In this document: positions 24,229-36,319 of the stretch, piece after piece
Layout: each line of letters starts with the position of its first letter
How positions within the stretch are numbered: position 1 is the stretch's first letter
Assembly: GCA_023374025.1 (NCBI GenBank)
Contig: SIJG01000033.1
Location: 841,239 to 905,238 of the forward strand
From: Heterodera schachtii
Taxonomy: Eukaryota > Nematoda > Chromadorea > Rhabditida > Heteroderidae
DNA length: 64,000 nt
Reading direction: 5' to 3'
Notes under the pieces: model-generated
Databases searched by the model: none
What the model was told of the DNA's origin: nothing
The model's input: only the letters and a program-made list of their open reading frames with translations
Translations under genes and position numbers: made by a program

Positions 24229-26063
24229 ATTTGCAATGTCGTGAGAAGCTTTTAAAGTTGGAAATGGATCTGAGCGAATCACAGCGATTGTGCCAAAAGA
24301 TGCAACAAAAAAATGTGAGTTTGGATTGGCCTTTCCTCTTCCGAAACTTTACCTTTTTTGTTGCTAAAATTGTAAATTTACCACAGTTATTTCTCCATTT
24401 AGGACTTTTTAATTAGGATTATCCATAATTTTCAAAACTTAAATCATATTTCAGAATTGTAACAATTTCAGCTATGGGTGGATCAGTTTATCAGAATTTT
24501 CAGCATTTTTCAGATGGCACTTAAAGCCTAGTTGGAAACACAGAAAAGGTTGGCGGAACACAATGAGATGCAGGTGATGGAAGAGAAGACGGACAATGAA
24601 AAACAGAAGAAAAATGAAAAGGAAAAATACGGTAAAGAAAATAAAAAAAGAAGGCTTTTTTAAATTCTATAATTTAAATTTTATATTTAAAATTCAATTC
24701 GTTACAATGTTTAAGATTCTGTCTTTCAACTCACACAAAAATTGATGAATGGACAGACAAAACTTTTTGGACGGATGGACGAATTGGAGAAGCAATTTAG
24801 AAAATTGCTACAGAAAAAGGAGGAGGAAAATTGTAAATACGGTAGGAGTACTTTAATTTCAAAACAAATCAAAATCAATCGATGAGATTTGGAAAAAATA
24901 ACAAAATACAATATTTATGGTAACTTGACAATAATAATAATGGCAATTTCCATGTTTAAGCATTGGCTGAACAAATTGAACAAAAGCATTTGGAAGGAAT
25001 TGGTGAATTGGACAAAACTGACAAAGAGAAACAGCAATTGGTACTTTCATAAGTTTGGCATTTAAATTTTTTCCTAAAATTTGAAAATGCGACTCAATTT
25101 TATTGGATAATTATGAAAATAAATTATTGGACTTTTATTTACATTGTTTCGTAAAACTGTTCGTATTTTATTATAATTGAAATTTTAGGAATTTTGCGAA
25201 AACTTTGCCAAATTGGAGTTGAAATTGAACGAAAAGCACAATGAAACACAATGAGGAGAAGAAACATTTGGACAAAATCACTGCTGAATTAAACAATCGT
25301 CATGAAAAGCAAACAGTGAATGAATGGCATTGGCAAAGATTTAAATAAATAAATAATAAAAATGTTCAAATTTGATTTTTTAGGCAAATTTTATTGCAAA
25401 TTCCCAAAATGATTTATTTTAAATAATTTAATAAGAATTTATAAATAAGGTGCAAAATGAGTTCCGCCAAAATTGTTGGGATTCCCTCGCTTGTCACAAT
25501 CGCCTGTTCATTAATGACAAACGTTTGATGATCAGTTACAAAGGATTTTTAATGTTTGGTAATTAATTCTAATGAAAATATTTTTAAATTTGTTTTTTAA
25601 AGGCTATTGTTCCATCTTCGCTAAACATTCCATTTTGTTGAACAAAGATTGCTCCCACATTTTTTACTTTGAAATTTCAGTCATAAAAATGAAAAGGTGA
25701 GGTGATCAGAAGAAAAGAATGCGTTTCAGAAAGTTTGGCTTCTAAAAACAAAAGTGAAAGATTTAATTTTTTTTTTTAAATTTTAGCTTTAAAAAATTTA
25801 AATTTAAATGATGATGTCGGGTGCGGCGTTAATTTGGCCACCCAACAAATTTTCTTCACCAAAAATGGCCATCGATTGGGTTAAGAAAATAAATTTAAAA
25901 AAATTTTAAACTTTTATTTTTAGATTTTGCCTTTTTACACAACCATTTGGTCGATACTTCTTCTGCTGATCAATTGTTCCCATTTGTTATTTTGTGGAAT
26001 TCTGGAGATCAAATTGAGACAAACTTTGGGCCAAAGTTCAAATTCGATATGACCACTCTTTGA
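24229..26063 (+). pseudogene. Coiled-coil plus SPRY-domain (SPRYSEC/RanBPM-like) pseudogene
   Basis: Exons that join in frame: 24229-24314, about 24532-24631, 24716-24841, 24961-25040, 25189 onward, then 25450-25558, 25603-25696, 25787-25879, 25924-26063. The first part is a charged coiled coil (DELEKQFRKLLQKKEEE). The second is a SPRY domain with hallmark NCWDSLACH, IFAKHSI, HIFYFEISV, DVGCGVNLATQQIFFTKNG and IETNFGPKF. SPRY proteins are hugely expanded in cyst nematodes, and some are secreted effectors. Two lesions: a 10-bp tandem duplication at 25237-25256 (CACAATGA repeated) shifts the frame and gives TGA at 25252; and the centre of the SPRY fold, normally about 50 residues, is missing between 25696 and 25787, where the phases do not fit. 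No start exon was found; the satellite array lies just upstream. Confidence 0.82.
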
Positions 26064-27146
26064 AGAAACATACTAAATGTATTTATTTAATGGATTTCTT
26101 GACGTTTTGACCAATTTTGCTGGTTGCTTATTCCATTTGTCGATTATAAAGCTTTTTCAATAAACAATTTTAATTTAAAAATTTTAATTTAAAATATCTT
26201 ATACCAGTCCCCTAGCCAGAAAAATATTTTGTGCGGGAAATCCGAAGACCCTTTTTCGCTAACGGACTAAAAAATTTCATATGTTATTTTTCAAAATTCA
26301 TCGCCGTTAAGCAAAAATAGGATTTTTTATCGCACAAAAAAATAAAAAACATAAAATTTTATGGCTTTAAATAATATTTAGCAAAAATTGAGCAAAACTT
26401 TTAAATTTTGTGCCGACATTCACTCGTCCACCCATTCATTCTCATTCATTCATCGATTGTGTTGACCTCTGTCCTGTCCGCCACTCCACCTCATTTCGCA
26501 CCATTTCATTCACTTTTGCTTAATTGGTTGGTCCCTTTGCTGTACGATTTTTTGTCCATTCCATTTCTTAAGTCCCAAAATATAGACAAAAACCTGAAAA
26601 TTGGTAAAATTTAAACACAAAAATGGGACTAAAAACTGCTTTAGTAAAATAAATCCCTTGAAGATGTTTCAAAATATGGATTAAAATTAGTAATTAGTGC
26701 AGTGCCAAAAATAAAAAAGGTCAATAAATTATTTGTTTTTTAAATAAAATAATTTGAAAATTTAATAATGTCCTTTTTTAGAGCCGAATTACGCAGTTTT
26801 CTTGTATTTCACCACCAATTAATAAGGCCTAAATTTTCGAAATAAATATTTTTTTATGAAAATAAATAAAACATAAATTATTTTTCATTTATGTCCAAAT
26901 CTGTACAGTGACAAGCTATGTTTTTTTCTTGTACAATTTTGGCTTTTCGTCAATGATTTAGTAAATTGAGTAATTTTCTTTAACAAAATGACTTTTAAAT
27001 ATTTTAAAATTAACAAAAATAAAAAATGCTCATAAATACAAAAAAATAAAAAATAAATAATTTTCTTTGCTTTTTTAATCTCTCAATTCCCTCATTTGTC
27101 AGACGAAACATAAAAAAAGGAATCGAAATTTACCAGTCATCAGAAA
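26064..27146. other. Intergenic, no gene seen
   Basis: AT-rich. The 68-codon ORF at 26408 is C/T-rich low-complexity sequence without domains. Confidence 0.45.
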
Positions 27147-29406
27147 ATGTCGGACACCCCAAAAGAAGCGGAGAAACAAATGGCGAAAGAAATGTAATTT
27201 ATTACAAAAATTATTTTATTTTATTGTTCGTTTTCGCTTTTTAATTACATATTTTAATTTTGTGGAAAAACTATGCTAAAATGAAGGATTTTACGTACGA
27301 ATCAGAATGAATTGATTTAATTAAGTTCACCGATAAGGAATACTTATCATCTGTAATCCATTGTTTCAGTTCCATGTGCAACGACAATTGGCTGAAAGTG
27401 TTCGTTTTGCTTGCGCCTTCTCAGCTCGGCCTTCAAATTTCACTGCTCAGCCGCCGATTTGACCGTTTGGTGGACGAACACTTCAAAACGCGTCGATGGG
27501 CTTTAGGAGACATTCAAATCAGACGGGAATCATGGAGACGAGATGGCCAAATGGAAATTGCCAATTCCAATGGCAAATCCGTGCCAATTGCGGACAAAGC
27601 GTTGCCCCGCAAAGTCATCGGATTCGAACGCATTTTCATTTGGTATGGGCAAATGAAGTACTTTTAAATATTTGGTATTGTTCGAAAACACTTGAAAAAC
27701 TTAAATCTGAAAATTATTTTTAAAAAATTTGTTCATTTACAAAAAATAAAGGCAAAAAAGGATCGACCAGAAACATTTTTGGGTGCTTCCCCCATACCCT
27801 GAATTTTTTAATAAAATGTTTTCGAGGAATAATTATTTTTCTTTCAAAGGCATTTACGAGAAATAAGTGAATTTTACGTGACAAAGTTAGAAAGTGCTTT
27901 TTGATCGCAGAATTAAAAAAAGTCAACAATTTGATGAATTTGAGGCGATGCTGAAAAATATTGCTGCATTTACACACGAAAATTTTTTGAGTTTTATTGT
28001 AAAATTCCGCAATAGAATAATGGTAAAAAACAAAAAACAATATAAATGTTTGAAAAAATTAAAATTAATTTCATAAAGAATTAAAAGCAGAATAAATTAT
28101 ATGCTTTAAAATTATGGCGTTTAGAAAATTTTAAAGTTTTTTTATTGATGATTGAACAGCAATAAATTAATAAAAATAATTTAAGAACGATTAATTTTAT
28201 TATTTTTTGAAGTTACATGGACAAAAATGTGAAGAAATTTCTGCGCCGTTTTCGCTGTCTGTTCGCTTCTCGGCCAATTAATTTGTCCATTACGGCAAAA
28301 AGTGAACACATTTTGAAGTTCATTGTGCGCAACATTTGGCCATTGGTCAAAGACAACATTTGTGGGCTTCAATTTCATTACCAAAGCAATAATCGCCGTT
28401 TTCTACGACATGCGCCGACATTTCTCAGCGATTGTCCGTCGCTTCGCTTTTTCGCTTTACAATTGGGCCCGACGGATGTGCAAATGGCCATTAATTGGTT
28501 GTCCATTGCGCGGCCGGACGGTGTGCCGAAGGTGCTCAAGTGCGAATGGTACGTGGAAATTTCGTCAAGCATTGAGGCAATCAAAGCGGTAAATTTTTGA
28601 AAATTAAGGATTTGATCAGAGTTTTATGGGCCTTCAAAACATTTGAAATTTTTTTAATAACTAGGGTTGCAAATTATATGGATTAACATATTTTTTCTGC
28701 GTATAAGCTATTAAGAAAGGGGCTCAAAAATAGCATTTCTGCGTGGTGAAACTTTTTCAGTCCATATAAATCCATATTTTGGTGTTTTGGGGAATAAATC
28801 CATATTTCGCATTTTTACCTTTTTAGTCCATACATGAGTTATTCCGGCATACTTTCGACAAATTCAAAATTATCATTTTTTGTCGAAACTTTTATCAAGC
28901 ACATAAGTTGCCAAATTAATTGGCGTAATTAGGGTAGATCACGGTTGACAAATAAAATTGGCGTAATATGTCGGTAAAATCGAACGTTCAAGTCTGATTT
29001 AAGGCATTTGCCTCTGCGTCTTCTTCTGTCAATTTCATCATTTGCTTTTGCTTCCCATTGCTTGGCTTTTCGCCTTTTTCTGTTGTGCCGTCGTTCGATT
29101 TGTTCAACGAATTAAGCGGGGAGCGATTGGCATTTAAACGGATTAACAACAATCATTTTTTGCTGATCCGTTCGCCAATTGGACGCAATGAGAACGAATG
29201 GGCCGAATGGGAAAAGGAAGCGATTGAATGGAAATTTTTGAACCAGAGAAACAAAATTGACATTGTTATGAACGAGGACGAACTCGTTGACGGGTCAGTC
29301 AGTCTGATTGACAGGGACAATTTTTCGGATTTATTTTACGAGTCAAATTTTTTCAACTTTTAGTCCGATTAGTGCAAATCCTGGCTCAAATGATCAGCAA
29401 AAGTAA
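27147..29406 (+). CDS. F-box-like protein of a cyst-nematode-expanded family
   Basis: Five exons: 27147-27193, 27370-27642, 28213-28588, 29004-29293, 29364-29406, giving 1029 nt and 342 aa in phase. Residues about 17-60 (NDNWLKVFVLLAPSQLGLQI, then SRRFDRLVDEHF) look like a divergent F-box. Downstream landmarks are PRKVIGFERI, NIWPLVKDNICGL, LSDCPSLRF, GVPKVLKC, the LSGERLAFKR block, WAEWEKEAIEW, and a short tail DGPISANPG then NDQQK. I know this order of motifs from large uncharacterised Globodera families; that memory was not checked by search. F-box proteins select substrates for SCF ubiquitin ligases, so that role is inferred. The gene has no disabling lesion. Intron 3 contains a repeat fragment. 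Unlike many F-box proteins no C-terminal LRR or WD repeats are evident. Confidence 0.85.
28663..28850. mobile_element. One-ended word element, TCCATAT, in F-box intron 3
   Basis: Starts TAGGGTTGCAAATTATATGG and carries several TCCATAT words plus the recurring module CTCAAAAATAGCATTTCTGC, seen also near 38690 and 49890. The other end is not recognisable. Confidence 0.45.
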
Positions 29407-31142
29407 ATGACTTTATTTTCATTTGTTTATGCATTTATATTATTGTTTTTATGGGCTACTACTGTTTTGACCAAAGTTAAAAAAAATTACCAATTCTCCT
29501 TAGATTTTGTTTAATATTCAAAAAGTTTTTCCAACAGCGCCCACCGGCACCGCAGAAACAAAAATTACAAATAATTGCGTTAATTTTAGTCTTCTCGATG
29601 CATCTCCCGGCCCAATCAGCAGAAGTGATTTATTTTAACAATTGCTTGATATTTGTGTAATTTAAAATTTTTTTCCAAAAATGTGTAAAAATAAAAAGAT
29701 ATGTAAAAAGAAATCATGGTACATCCCTGATGAGTTGGAGCACAAATTCATTAATAGAATGCCTAAACAAGCATAAAATAGAAAAGTTGTGTACTTGTGT
29801 AGTTTACCTGACAAATTTCACATACATTTTCAAATGTCAATAAATGCACAAATATTACTTTTAATAACTAGAAAAATAAATTGTAAACCATAACTTATTG
29901 CTCTAATTACTGATTTCGCTTTTTAACATTCTCAATGCACTTAGAAGCAGAAGTGAATCGATCAACAATTGATCAATTTTAAGACATTTTGATTTTTCAA
30001 TAAATTGTGTTCTTCGTTTTTCTTTGAAATAAAAAAATGCTTTTTGGATACATAAAAATATTATTAATTTAAAAATATTTGTTTCACAGCTTTTCAGCAT
30101 TAATCATTAACATGAAAATGGCATACTTTGGCTGGTGCAATACTTCATTTTTGAAAAATTTTTAAAGTTTAAAACATTTTTTCAAGGGAATAAAATTTTA
30201 AACATCCCAAATCAGCCCGAAGAACACGAAAATTTTCTCAATTTGCAATAGCCTTACAAGTTTAATTGTTTTGAAAATGAAATTATTTATTTTTAGGCTT
30301 ACGTTAAAAAGTTAAGCGATTTTGGGCATGGAGATGACGACGAAAAGATTTTGTAATTATTTTATTCGATTTGTTAAAGATTTTGCACCAAAAATTAGCA
30401 ATTTTAAAATTTGTACTAAATTAATTTTTTTGTATAGTTTTGTAAAAATTTTCCATTGCTGACATTCATTAACTCCTTTCATAATTGATGACTCTAATTT
30501 GTTTCTTGTCCTGGGATATCCCCCTTTTCAGTGAAAATATATAGGGTGGTGATTTTTAGTGGTAAAAAAATTAAGTAATAATTGTGAAATTTTCAAAATT
30601 TTTGCTTTTTTATTAAAAAAAAAACTATAAAAAATGTGTGCAAAAAATTCATTTAGTGTTGCAATAAACATTTTTAACGTAATAAAGCATATGCCGTACA
30701 AAAATATTGGTACTTCCTTTCTGTGACCACGGAATTATTATTTTTTAATACAAAAAAGGCGTGCGCAGAATTCCTTTGGCATGAAAATGTAAAAAATTGT
30801 AAATCCTTTTGAAGATATTTTGAAGCACATTGCGGCATTTATGCCTCCGAAATATCTTTTCCTTCGCTCTTTTGTAATACTGTGGGCGCCTTTGTTGTAT
30901 TAAAAAATAATAATAATTCCGTCGTACAAAACATGAAAATACTAAAATATTTTCCCATTAGTGGCGTAAAGTGATTATGTGTCATTTTTTGATCTGGTCG
31001 CGGATATAAGCTGATATAGATTATATTTTAAGCAGTTCATTATTTTCTAAAAAATGGACTTCGAATTTATTAAATTTTAAAAAGTTTTTGTAGTTATAAA
31101 ATGACAATTTCTGGCTAAATTTTTTTTTTTTTGCATTTGCAG
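29407..31142. other. Intergenic with small inverted repeat
   Basis: No gene is visible. 30729-30762 (ACGGAATTATTATTTTTTAA onward, ending AAGGCG) is repeated inverted at 30886-30921, a foldback of about 190 bp. A decayed GC hairpin lies near 29535-29560. Confidence 0.5.
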
Positions 31143-31333
31143 AAAAAGCACAGAACGCAAGGTCGGCGTCCCCACGGCCACGTTTACTGTCTCCCTCCCA
31201 AATGACTGCCATGGACCACCGAGGGGACGGAGGACGGGCCGATGTGCCTCCCCTAAGGGGTCGGAGTGTGGGCATATCCACTTCTTCATTCATCTCCATT
31301 GGGGGTGGCGTTCCTCTTCTGCGTCCTCTTTAA
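31143..31333 (+). CDS. Orphan last-exon candidate (Arg/Ser/Pro-rich)
   Basis: After a good acceptor (TTTGCATTTGCAG) there is a GC-rich open segment reading EKAQNARSASPRPRLLSPSQ and then about 40 more codons rich in Arg, Gly and Ser, ending VPLLRPL and TAA. Its base composition differs sharply from the surroundings, which suggests protein-coding origin. No upstream exon can be linked, so it may be a remnant or the last exon of a gene whose other exons I cannot recognise. Confidence 0.35.
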
Positions 31334-31689
31334 CCGTCTCCTGCTTCCCCAACCGCACCACCGAAGAATTAAATTTTTATGCAATTTTTATTTTTTTACA
31401 TTTTCTATAAACCGGGAATTTTTATTAAAACTGGTACTGTTGCTGACAGGCAGTTTTCCTAAGAAAAAATTATATAAATTTTCACATTTTAATTAATTTT
31501 AAAATTGCGTCAGTGCAAAAGTGTCGTCCCAAATTTTTTTTAATATTAAATCGATTGATTATCTAGCAAATTGTTTTTGGGACGAAAATCTTTTTCATGC
31601 AAAAAAGGAATTATTTGGCTATTAAAAATAAAAAACAAAGACTTGATACCGTGCTGATTCGTTTCTTAAATTCGCCAATGGGTTCGAAA

Positions 31690-32345
31690 GCAAAAAATGT
31701 GTAACAAATAAAAATTCATAATTTGGCTTAAATTCAACCAAATAAATATTTCGTTGGTATCATTCAATAGCATTAATTGTTTCTCTATCACAATATGACT
31801 TTCCAAAATTTTTACTTAAATATAAAAAAGTAATTATTAGAGTAGAGCGGGACCGGGACCGGGCCGGGAATTCCCGGTCATCCGAGGTCCCGGTTCCCGG
31901 TTCCGGGTTTTGAAAAGCTCAAGTCCCGGTCCCGGTCCCGGTAGGGCAACCGGGAACCGGGAAAAACAAGCACTGGTAAGAATGGGGGTATGAGTGAAAA
32001 TTAGAGATGAAAATTGGAGTTAAAGGGAAAAATTTAAAAATATATTAATATATTCTTTAAAAGTCACTGCCAATTGTGCAAATGGCCTAGTGGCTATATC
32101 GAATATATAAATTCATTTTTTCTCAATTGCATTTTAAAGACTAAAATTTTATTTTTTATAATTATCCATGACCATTGCAAAAAAAGCCTTTCAATGCTTT
32201 ATAACTTTTTTTGTGATTAAGGAAAAAATTTTAGGAAAATTCTATTCTGAAAGAGAACAATTAAAGCTATTGAATGATACCACGAAATATAAATTTGGTT
32301 GAATTTGAGACACGCTATGAATTTAGTAAAGAATTTCCCGCTTTT
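31690..32345. mobile_element. Foldback element split by a GGGACCGGG word element
   Basis: 31690-31830 and 32190-32340 are inverted copies containing AATTTGGCTTAAATTCAACC and TGGTATCATTCAATAGC. Between them lies a segment (about 31848-32095) starting AGAGTAGAGCGGGACCGGGA with many GGTCCCGG words and GGGAATTCCCGG. It closely matches the left end of the element at 40989, including CACTGGTAAGAATGGGG and CAAATGGCCTAGTGGC. Confidence 0.6.
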
Positions 32346-33158
32346 CATTGAGGTGTCTCAACTACCATCTAATTGAGCTGGTGTAAAAGATTTTTTTGGA
32401 TCAGCATAAAGGGTTAGTTTAGCAGGAATTTTTTGGAATTTTTCGCGACTGAAAATAGAGTTTTTGTCGATTAATTATTTTGAGGTATTAGTTTTGCGCC
32501 GCCAAAAATGGGATGTTTGGGTAGCCTCTTTATAACTTTTTAAGGCGTTGGTTTAATCAAATTTTTCTTTTGCATATAGCTAAATGATTGGTCTTTATCA
32601 TGATGACATAAAAGAATTTGGGTTCATATTTGTTGATGATCGATTTTCTAAAAAATTTAAACAATACTTTAGCTTATGTTGTTATTTTTCATTTTAAAAT
32701 GATAACGTGAAACTAAAAATTAAACCCAAAAATTATGCCAATCAGAAAATTAACAAAATTTCGTCTTCAATTTTCGATTTTTTCTTCAAATCATCAATTA
32801 TTTGTTGGAAATCTGAAATTTTTAAATAGTTCTTGGAAAATTTTTTGTTATCATAATTTATTGACATTCTCTCGCTAGCTGCTATCGCTTCATTTAAAAA
32901 ACACATTTGCTTTTATCTGCGTAGCATTTTTCCCTAAATCTGCTCTAAATTTTCATGCCGATTGAGCAGAGGTGCGACCTCTGTCCTCATTTCTAAGAAT
33001 ATTCCGATTTTGAGGTTTCAATTCTTATAAAATGAAATCTTATTATTTGTAAGAAATGTTCTGATTTTGGTTTGTTCGAATCTTTTAAAAACTCAAAATT
33101 TTGCAATTTTTTGGCATAATATGAAATTTTAAAGTTAGACGCAAAATAAAATTATGTG
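32346..33158. other. Intergenic, no gene seen
   Basis: AT-rich sequence with no exon signals that I can support. Confidence 0.4.
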
Positions 33159-33597
33159 CTCTTTCGAATGGTAACCTCAATTATTTAATTGGTTGCGATT
33201 GAGCTGGTATACCCTCACTAATCCACAAACCTATTATAGCAGTAATTAATAAAAAATAATTTTTTATTATAATTTTTTTCTCGATAAGGGAAGCGCTTAA
33301 ACTATTTCAAAATGGTCATTATATCCTAAAAAGGATGCTCTTTCGAAAGGTAACCTCAATTATTTAATTGGTTGCGATTGAGCTGGTATACCGTCACGAA
33401 TCCACAAGCCTATTATAGCAGTACTTAATAAAAAATATTTTTTATCATAATTTTTTTTCTCGATAAGGGAAGCGCTTAAACTAATTCCAACTGGTTAATA
33501 CAAAGTAAAATAATGTGCTCTTTCGAATGGTAAGCTCAATTATTTAATTGGTTGCGATTGAGCTGGTATACCCTCACTAATCCACAAGCCTTTTTGG
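33159..33597. repeat. Three-copy tandem repeat, period about 180 bp
   Basis: Copies start at 33159, 33338 and 33518 with CTCTTTCGAA; each contains GGTTGCGATTGAGCTGGTAT and, in the two full copies, TCTCGATAAGGGAAGCGCTT. The third copy is truncated after about 80 bases. No coding potential. Confidence 0.85.
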
Positions 33598-33652
33598 TCA
33601 TATTGAACAAAAATCTGTTAAGAATTTTATCAAAATTTCAAAAAAAAAATTC

Positions 33653-33681
33653 TTCCGGCGACGCCTATCGGCACGCCGTAC
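33653..33681. repeat. GC-rich hairpin copy
   Basis: TCCGGCGACGCCTATCGGCA followed by CGCCGTACC, an imperfect member of the CCGGCGG...TATC...CCGCCGG family. Upstream it has the shared AAAAATCTGTTAAGAA-like flank. Confidence 0.6.
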
Positions 33682-34084
33682 CTTAAAAATCCATTCTTTT
33701 CATATAACACTTTCTGTTTATTCCCTCTCCCCTCATTCGCTCATTTTCTGTTTTTCTCACTTCCTACCTACCTATCTTACCCTCTCAATCTTTCTTCCAT
33801 TCTCTTCTCCAGTCCTTAACTCGCCTTTCTTTGGTTTTTCATTTTGAGGAAAATTCTATTCCAGGTCAGAGTCCAGAAAAATTTTGGAATCCGAATCTGG
33901 AATAAAAATAAAATTTTTATCATAATATCGGTTATAATCCTGATCCAAAATTTTTCAAGTCGTTTGGGTTCTATCGCTGGCGCCCCATTTTTATTGGAAA
34001 AATTTCCCATTGTTCACGATCACGGCTTTTATAGTACCGGCATTGCCGGTCCACAATGTTGCCCAAAATTTTCCTGTGCTGTGG

Positions 34085-34345
34085 CGAATCAAGCCAAAAA
34101 AAGGCGTTATAAAAAACCATAATATGAAAAGATTTAAGAAAAAATAAACCAAAACTATCAAATTATCTCCAACACCAATTACATTTTTAATTCATAGTAT
34201 CTTTCGTAGTCCTAAATATTTTCTAACAGCCTGAAAATTTTCGAAAAATTTCGTCGCGTTTAAACTAATTATGGCAAATTTTTCTTAAAATTTTCATCTG
34301 ATGGTCTTTTATAAAGCCCCTTTTAAGGCTTTTTTATAATGAAAT
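34085..34345. mobile_element. Small foldback element related to 9110-9873
   Basis: Left end AAGGCGTTATAAAAAACCAT, right end (inverted) with AAAGACCATC and two blocks of a GGCTTTATAAAA-like word. The interior has a TATCTTTCGTAGTCCTAA block. It is a shorter relative of the foldback at 9110. Confidence 0.5.
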
Positions 34346-34402
34346 AGCACAAAATCCCTGTCCCGTATTTATGCATTGATTTTGTAAAAACACTTTCTTT
34401 AG

Positions 34403-34540
34403 CATCTGGTTAATTTTACCTTCTGTACCAACGCCACGATCAGAGCACATGCATTACATTTGGTCTTCATAATAACCAAGAAAGCATACAGCATTTGTTG
34501 TCGTAGCGAACGTATTGGAGACCTAGTTAACGAGGAATAA
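34403..34540 (+). CDS. Weak orphan exon candidate
   Basis: A strong acceptor CTTTCTTTAG is followed by 45 open codons (including TFCTNATIRAHALHL and CCRSERIGDLVNEE) ending in TAA. The stop overlaps AATAAA, a polyadenylation signal. No homology is recognised and no upstream exon found. Confidence 0.2.
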   Translation, partial: HLVNFTFCTNATIRAHALHLVFIITKKAYSICCRSERIGDLVNEE

Positions 34541-34649
34541 ATTTAGTAAGAAATTCAATTTATTTATTTTTACATTATTTATTTTTTCCAAACCCCTTTA
34601 AACAAGTGCGAAATTAATCTTTTTAGCCTTGGCTTGAAGCCTCTTAGGT

Positions 34650-34930
34650 GGAGTTCCATATCCATGTTTTCTATATTTCATGATTTATCTCCATATTTTT
34701 TCATATTTTGGCATTATGTACATATTTTTCCATATTTTAAATATTTTCTGAAAATTCTTTAAATAAATTTTCGAAAATATTTAAATTCTAGTTTTCTTAA
34801 TAATCGGTATTTTGGAAATTATAACTTCAATTTGAAAAATTTAATCCATTTTTAAAATTTTAGGTCGTTATTTCGCGTTTTTGTTCATAGTATATAGAAA
34901 GGTTTTTGATTTTATTTCCATAAAATTGCG
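34650..34930. mobile_element. Word-rich fragment, CATATTTTTCCATATTTT
   Basis: Irregular copies of CCATATTT/CATATTTT words, resembling the interiors of other word elements, but without recognisable ends. Confidence 0.35.
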
Positions 34931-35002
34931 AGCCATCTAATAATAATGATATTCGAAATGATTTTCCTTCTGAGTGAATTTTAAAACAAAAATGCAATTA
35001 AG

Positions 35003-35120
35003 GCTTGGAACGACACGTGGGTTGGCAGTGCTCCTGGCTTCTGCAAAACTTCCGTACATGGATTAACAAACGATTTTAAAACTGCGTTTTCCTCGTCCTG
35101 GCAATTTTCCTGCGTACCTG
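35003..35120 (+). CDS. Orphan internal exon, secreted-type (Trp/Cys-rich)
   Basis: Between an acceptor ATTAAG and a donor GTAGAC is an open exon reading AWNDTWVGSAPGFCKTSVHG and continuing to a second Cys near its end (SSWQFSCVPG). Composition and splice sites look coding, and the TWVGSAP...C pattern resembles small Cys-containing extracellular nematode domains. No flanking exons are found; it may be a remnant. Confidence 0.35.
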
Positions 35121-36012
35121 GTAGACGTAAAGAGGCAAGAACAGATAGAAACAAAAATATGTTTAATTAATATCAAAGAACGGATTTTTATGTTCTAACT
35201 CTTTTTTTGCTAATATTTACCTCATGAAAGCTTAAAAGCTTTACTTTTTCAATAAAAGCGAGCTTTTAAAATATAAAACAAATTTGAACTTTGACTCATA
35301 AGAATGGGGTTTTGGTAGTTTTGCCACTTATATAGGTGATTTTTAAAAAAATATATTTTTTGGCAAAAAAGCTTTTTTGGAAATTTCAAATAATTTTCTG
35401 TCGCATCCTACCGGCATTGTTTTGAAATTAAAATGTACAGAATGCGACTTTGAGAAATTCGCGCATTTTGGGCAGTTTTTGGGACTTATTTTGACTGTAT
35501 TTAGGATTTTGGGAAATATTTTGTGAGTTTTTTTGGTGAACATTTGATGATTTTTAGGACATATAATTCTGTTGCCAATATAATAAAAATAGAACCGTAA
35601 AAAAATTGCGGGACGAAAAACGGGAATTCCAAAATGCAGTACTGACAGGAATCCCGTGCAGGATTATCGCGTTTTTCCGTTCTCGCAAAAAATCATGTTG
35701 TGTAAAAAAGTGCGGGAACGGTATTTTTGCACTTTTCCTCACCGCCGAGCTTTAAAAAAGTTATATATTTCAAATAAAATATTCAAATGAGCAATTATTT
35801 AAAAAATTGAAAAAAGTAGCCAGTTTTGGGGTAACATGTGATTTCGTCAGTAAGGGATTTCGTCAGTGATACTAATCATTTTTTACGAAAAAACATTTAA
35901 TGTTTCATAAATTAAATTCATTCAATACTTAAATTCAAAATAAAATTATTTGCTCAACTGACAACCTCATTTCGGCCAGTAACATACATATGTATCATAA
36001 AAAAATTTCTTA
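35121..36012. other. Repeat-rich intergenic segment
   Basis: No gene. It holds a decayed word element around 35590-35740 (GCGGGAACGG and GGGAATTCC motifs) and a two-copy word GATTTCGTCAGT near 35840. Confidence 0.35.
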
Positions 36013-36094
36013 CCATGGGTGGAGCGCGACCGCAGCAATTTGAATCTGCGATGCGCGAACGCGGGATCTTTCTGTCCGCGCTCCATCCATGTTT
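36013..36094. repeat. 80-bp GC-rich hairpin
   Basis: ACCATGGGTGGAGCGCGACC at one end pairs with GTCCGCGCTCCATCCATG at the other; inside are CGCGAACGCGGGATC and, on the minus strand, GATTCAAATTG, which resembles a pol III B box. It does not fold as a normal tRNA, as it lacks a proper anticodon arm. Confidence 0.5.
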
Positions 36095-36319
36095 CTTACT
36101 AAATTTTGTATTTCTGAATTTTGAGTATGTTAATGGTCTTAATCAGTTTAATGTCTCCAAGTCGAATCATAGGCGTCAGCCGATCATGTATGGAAGCGGA
36201 TTTACCTTTTCGAGTGTAATAAGGTGCACGTGATAAGCGCAAATCAAAATTGATTCGGCAGGGCAACATTTTGAGAAACTTGTATAGGATTTTGAAAATC
36301 GTGACTCATTAGAATAATT

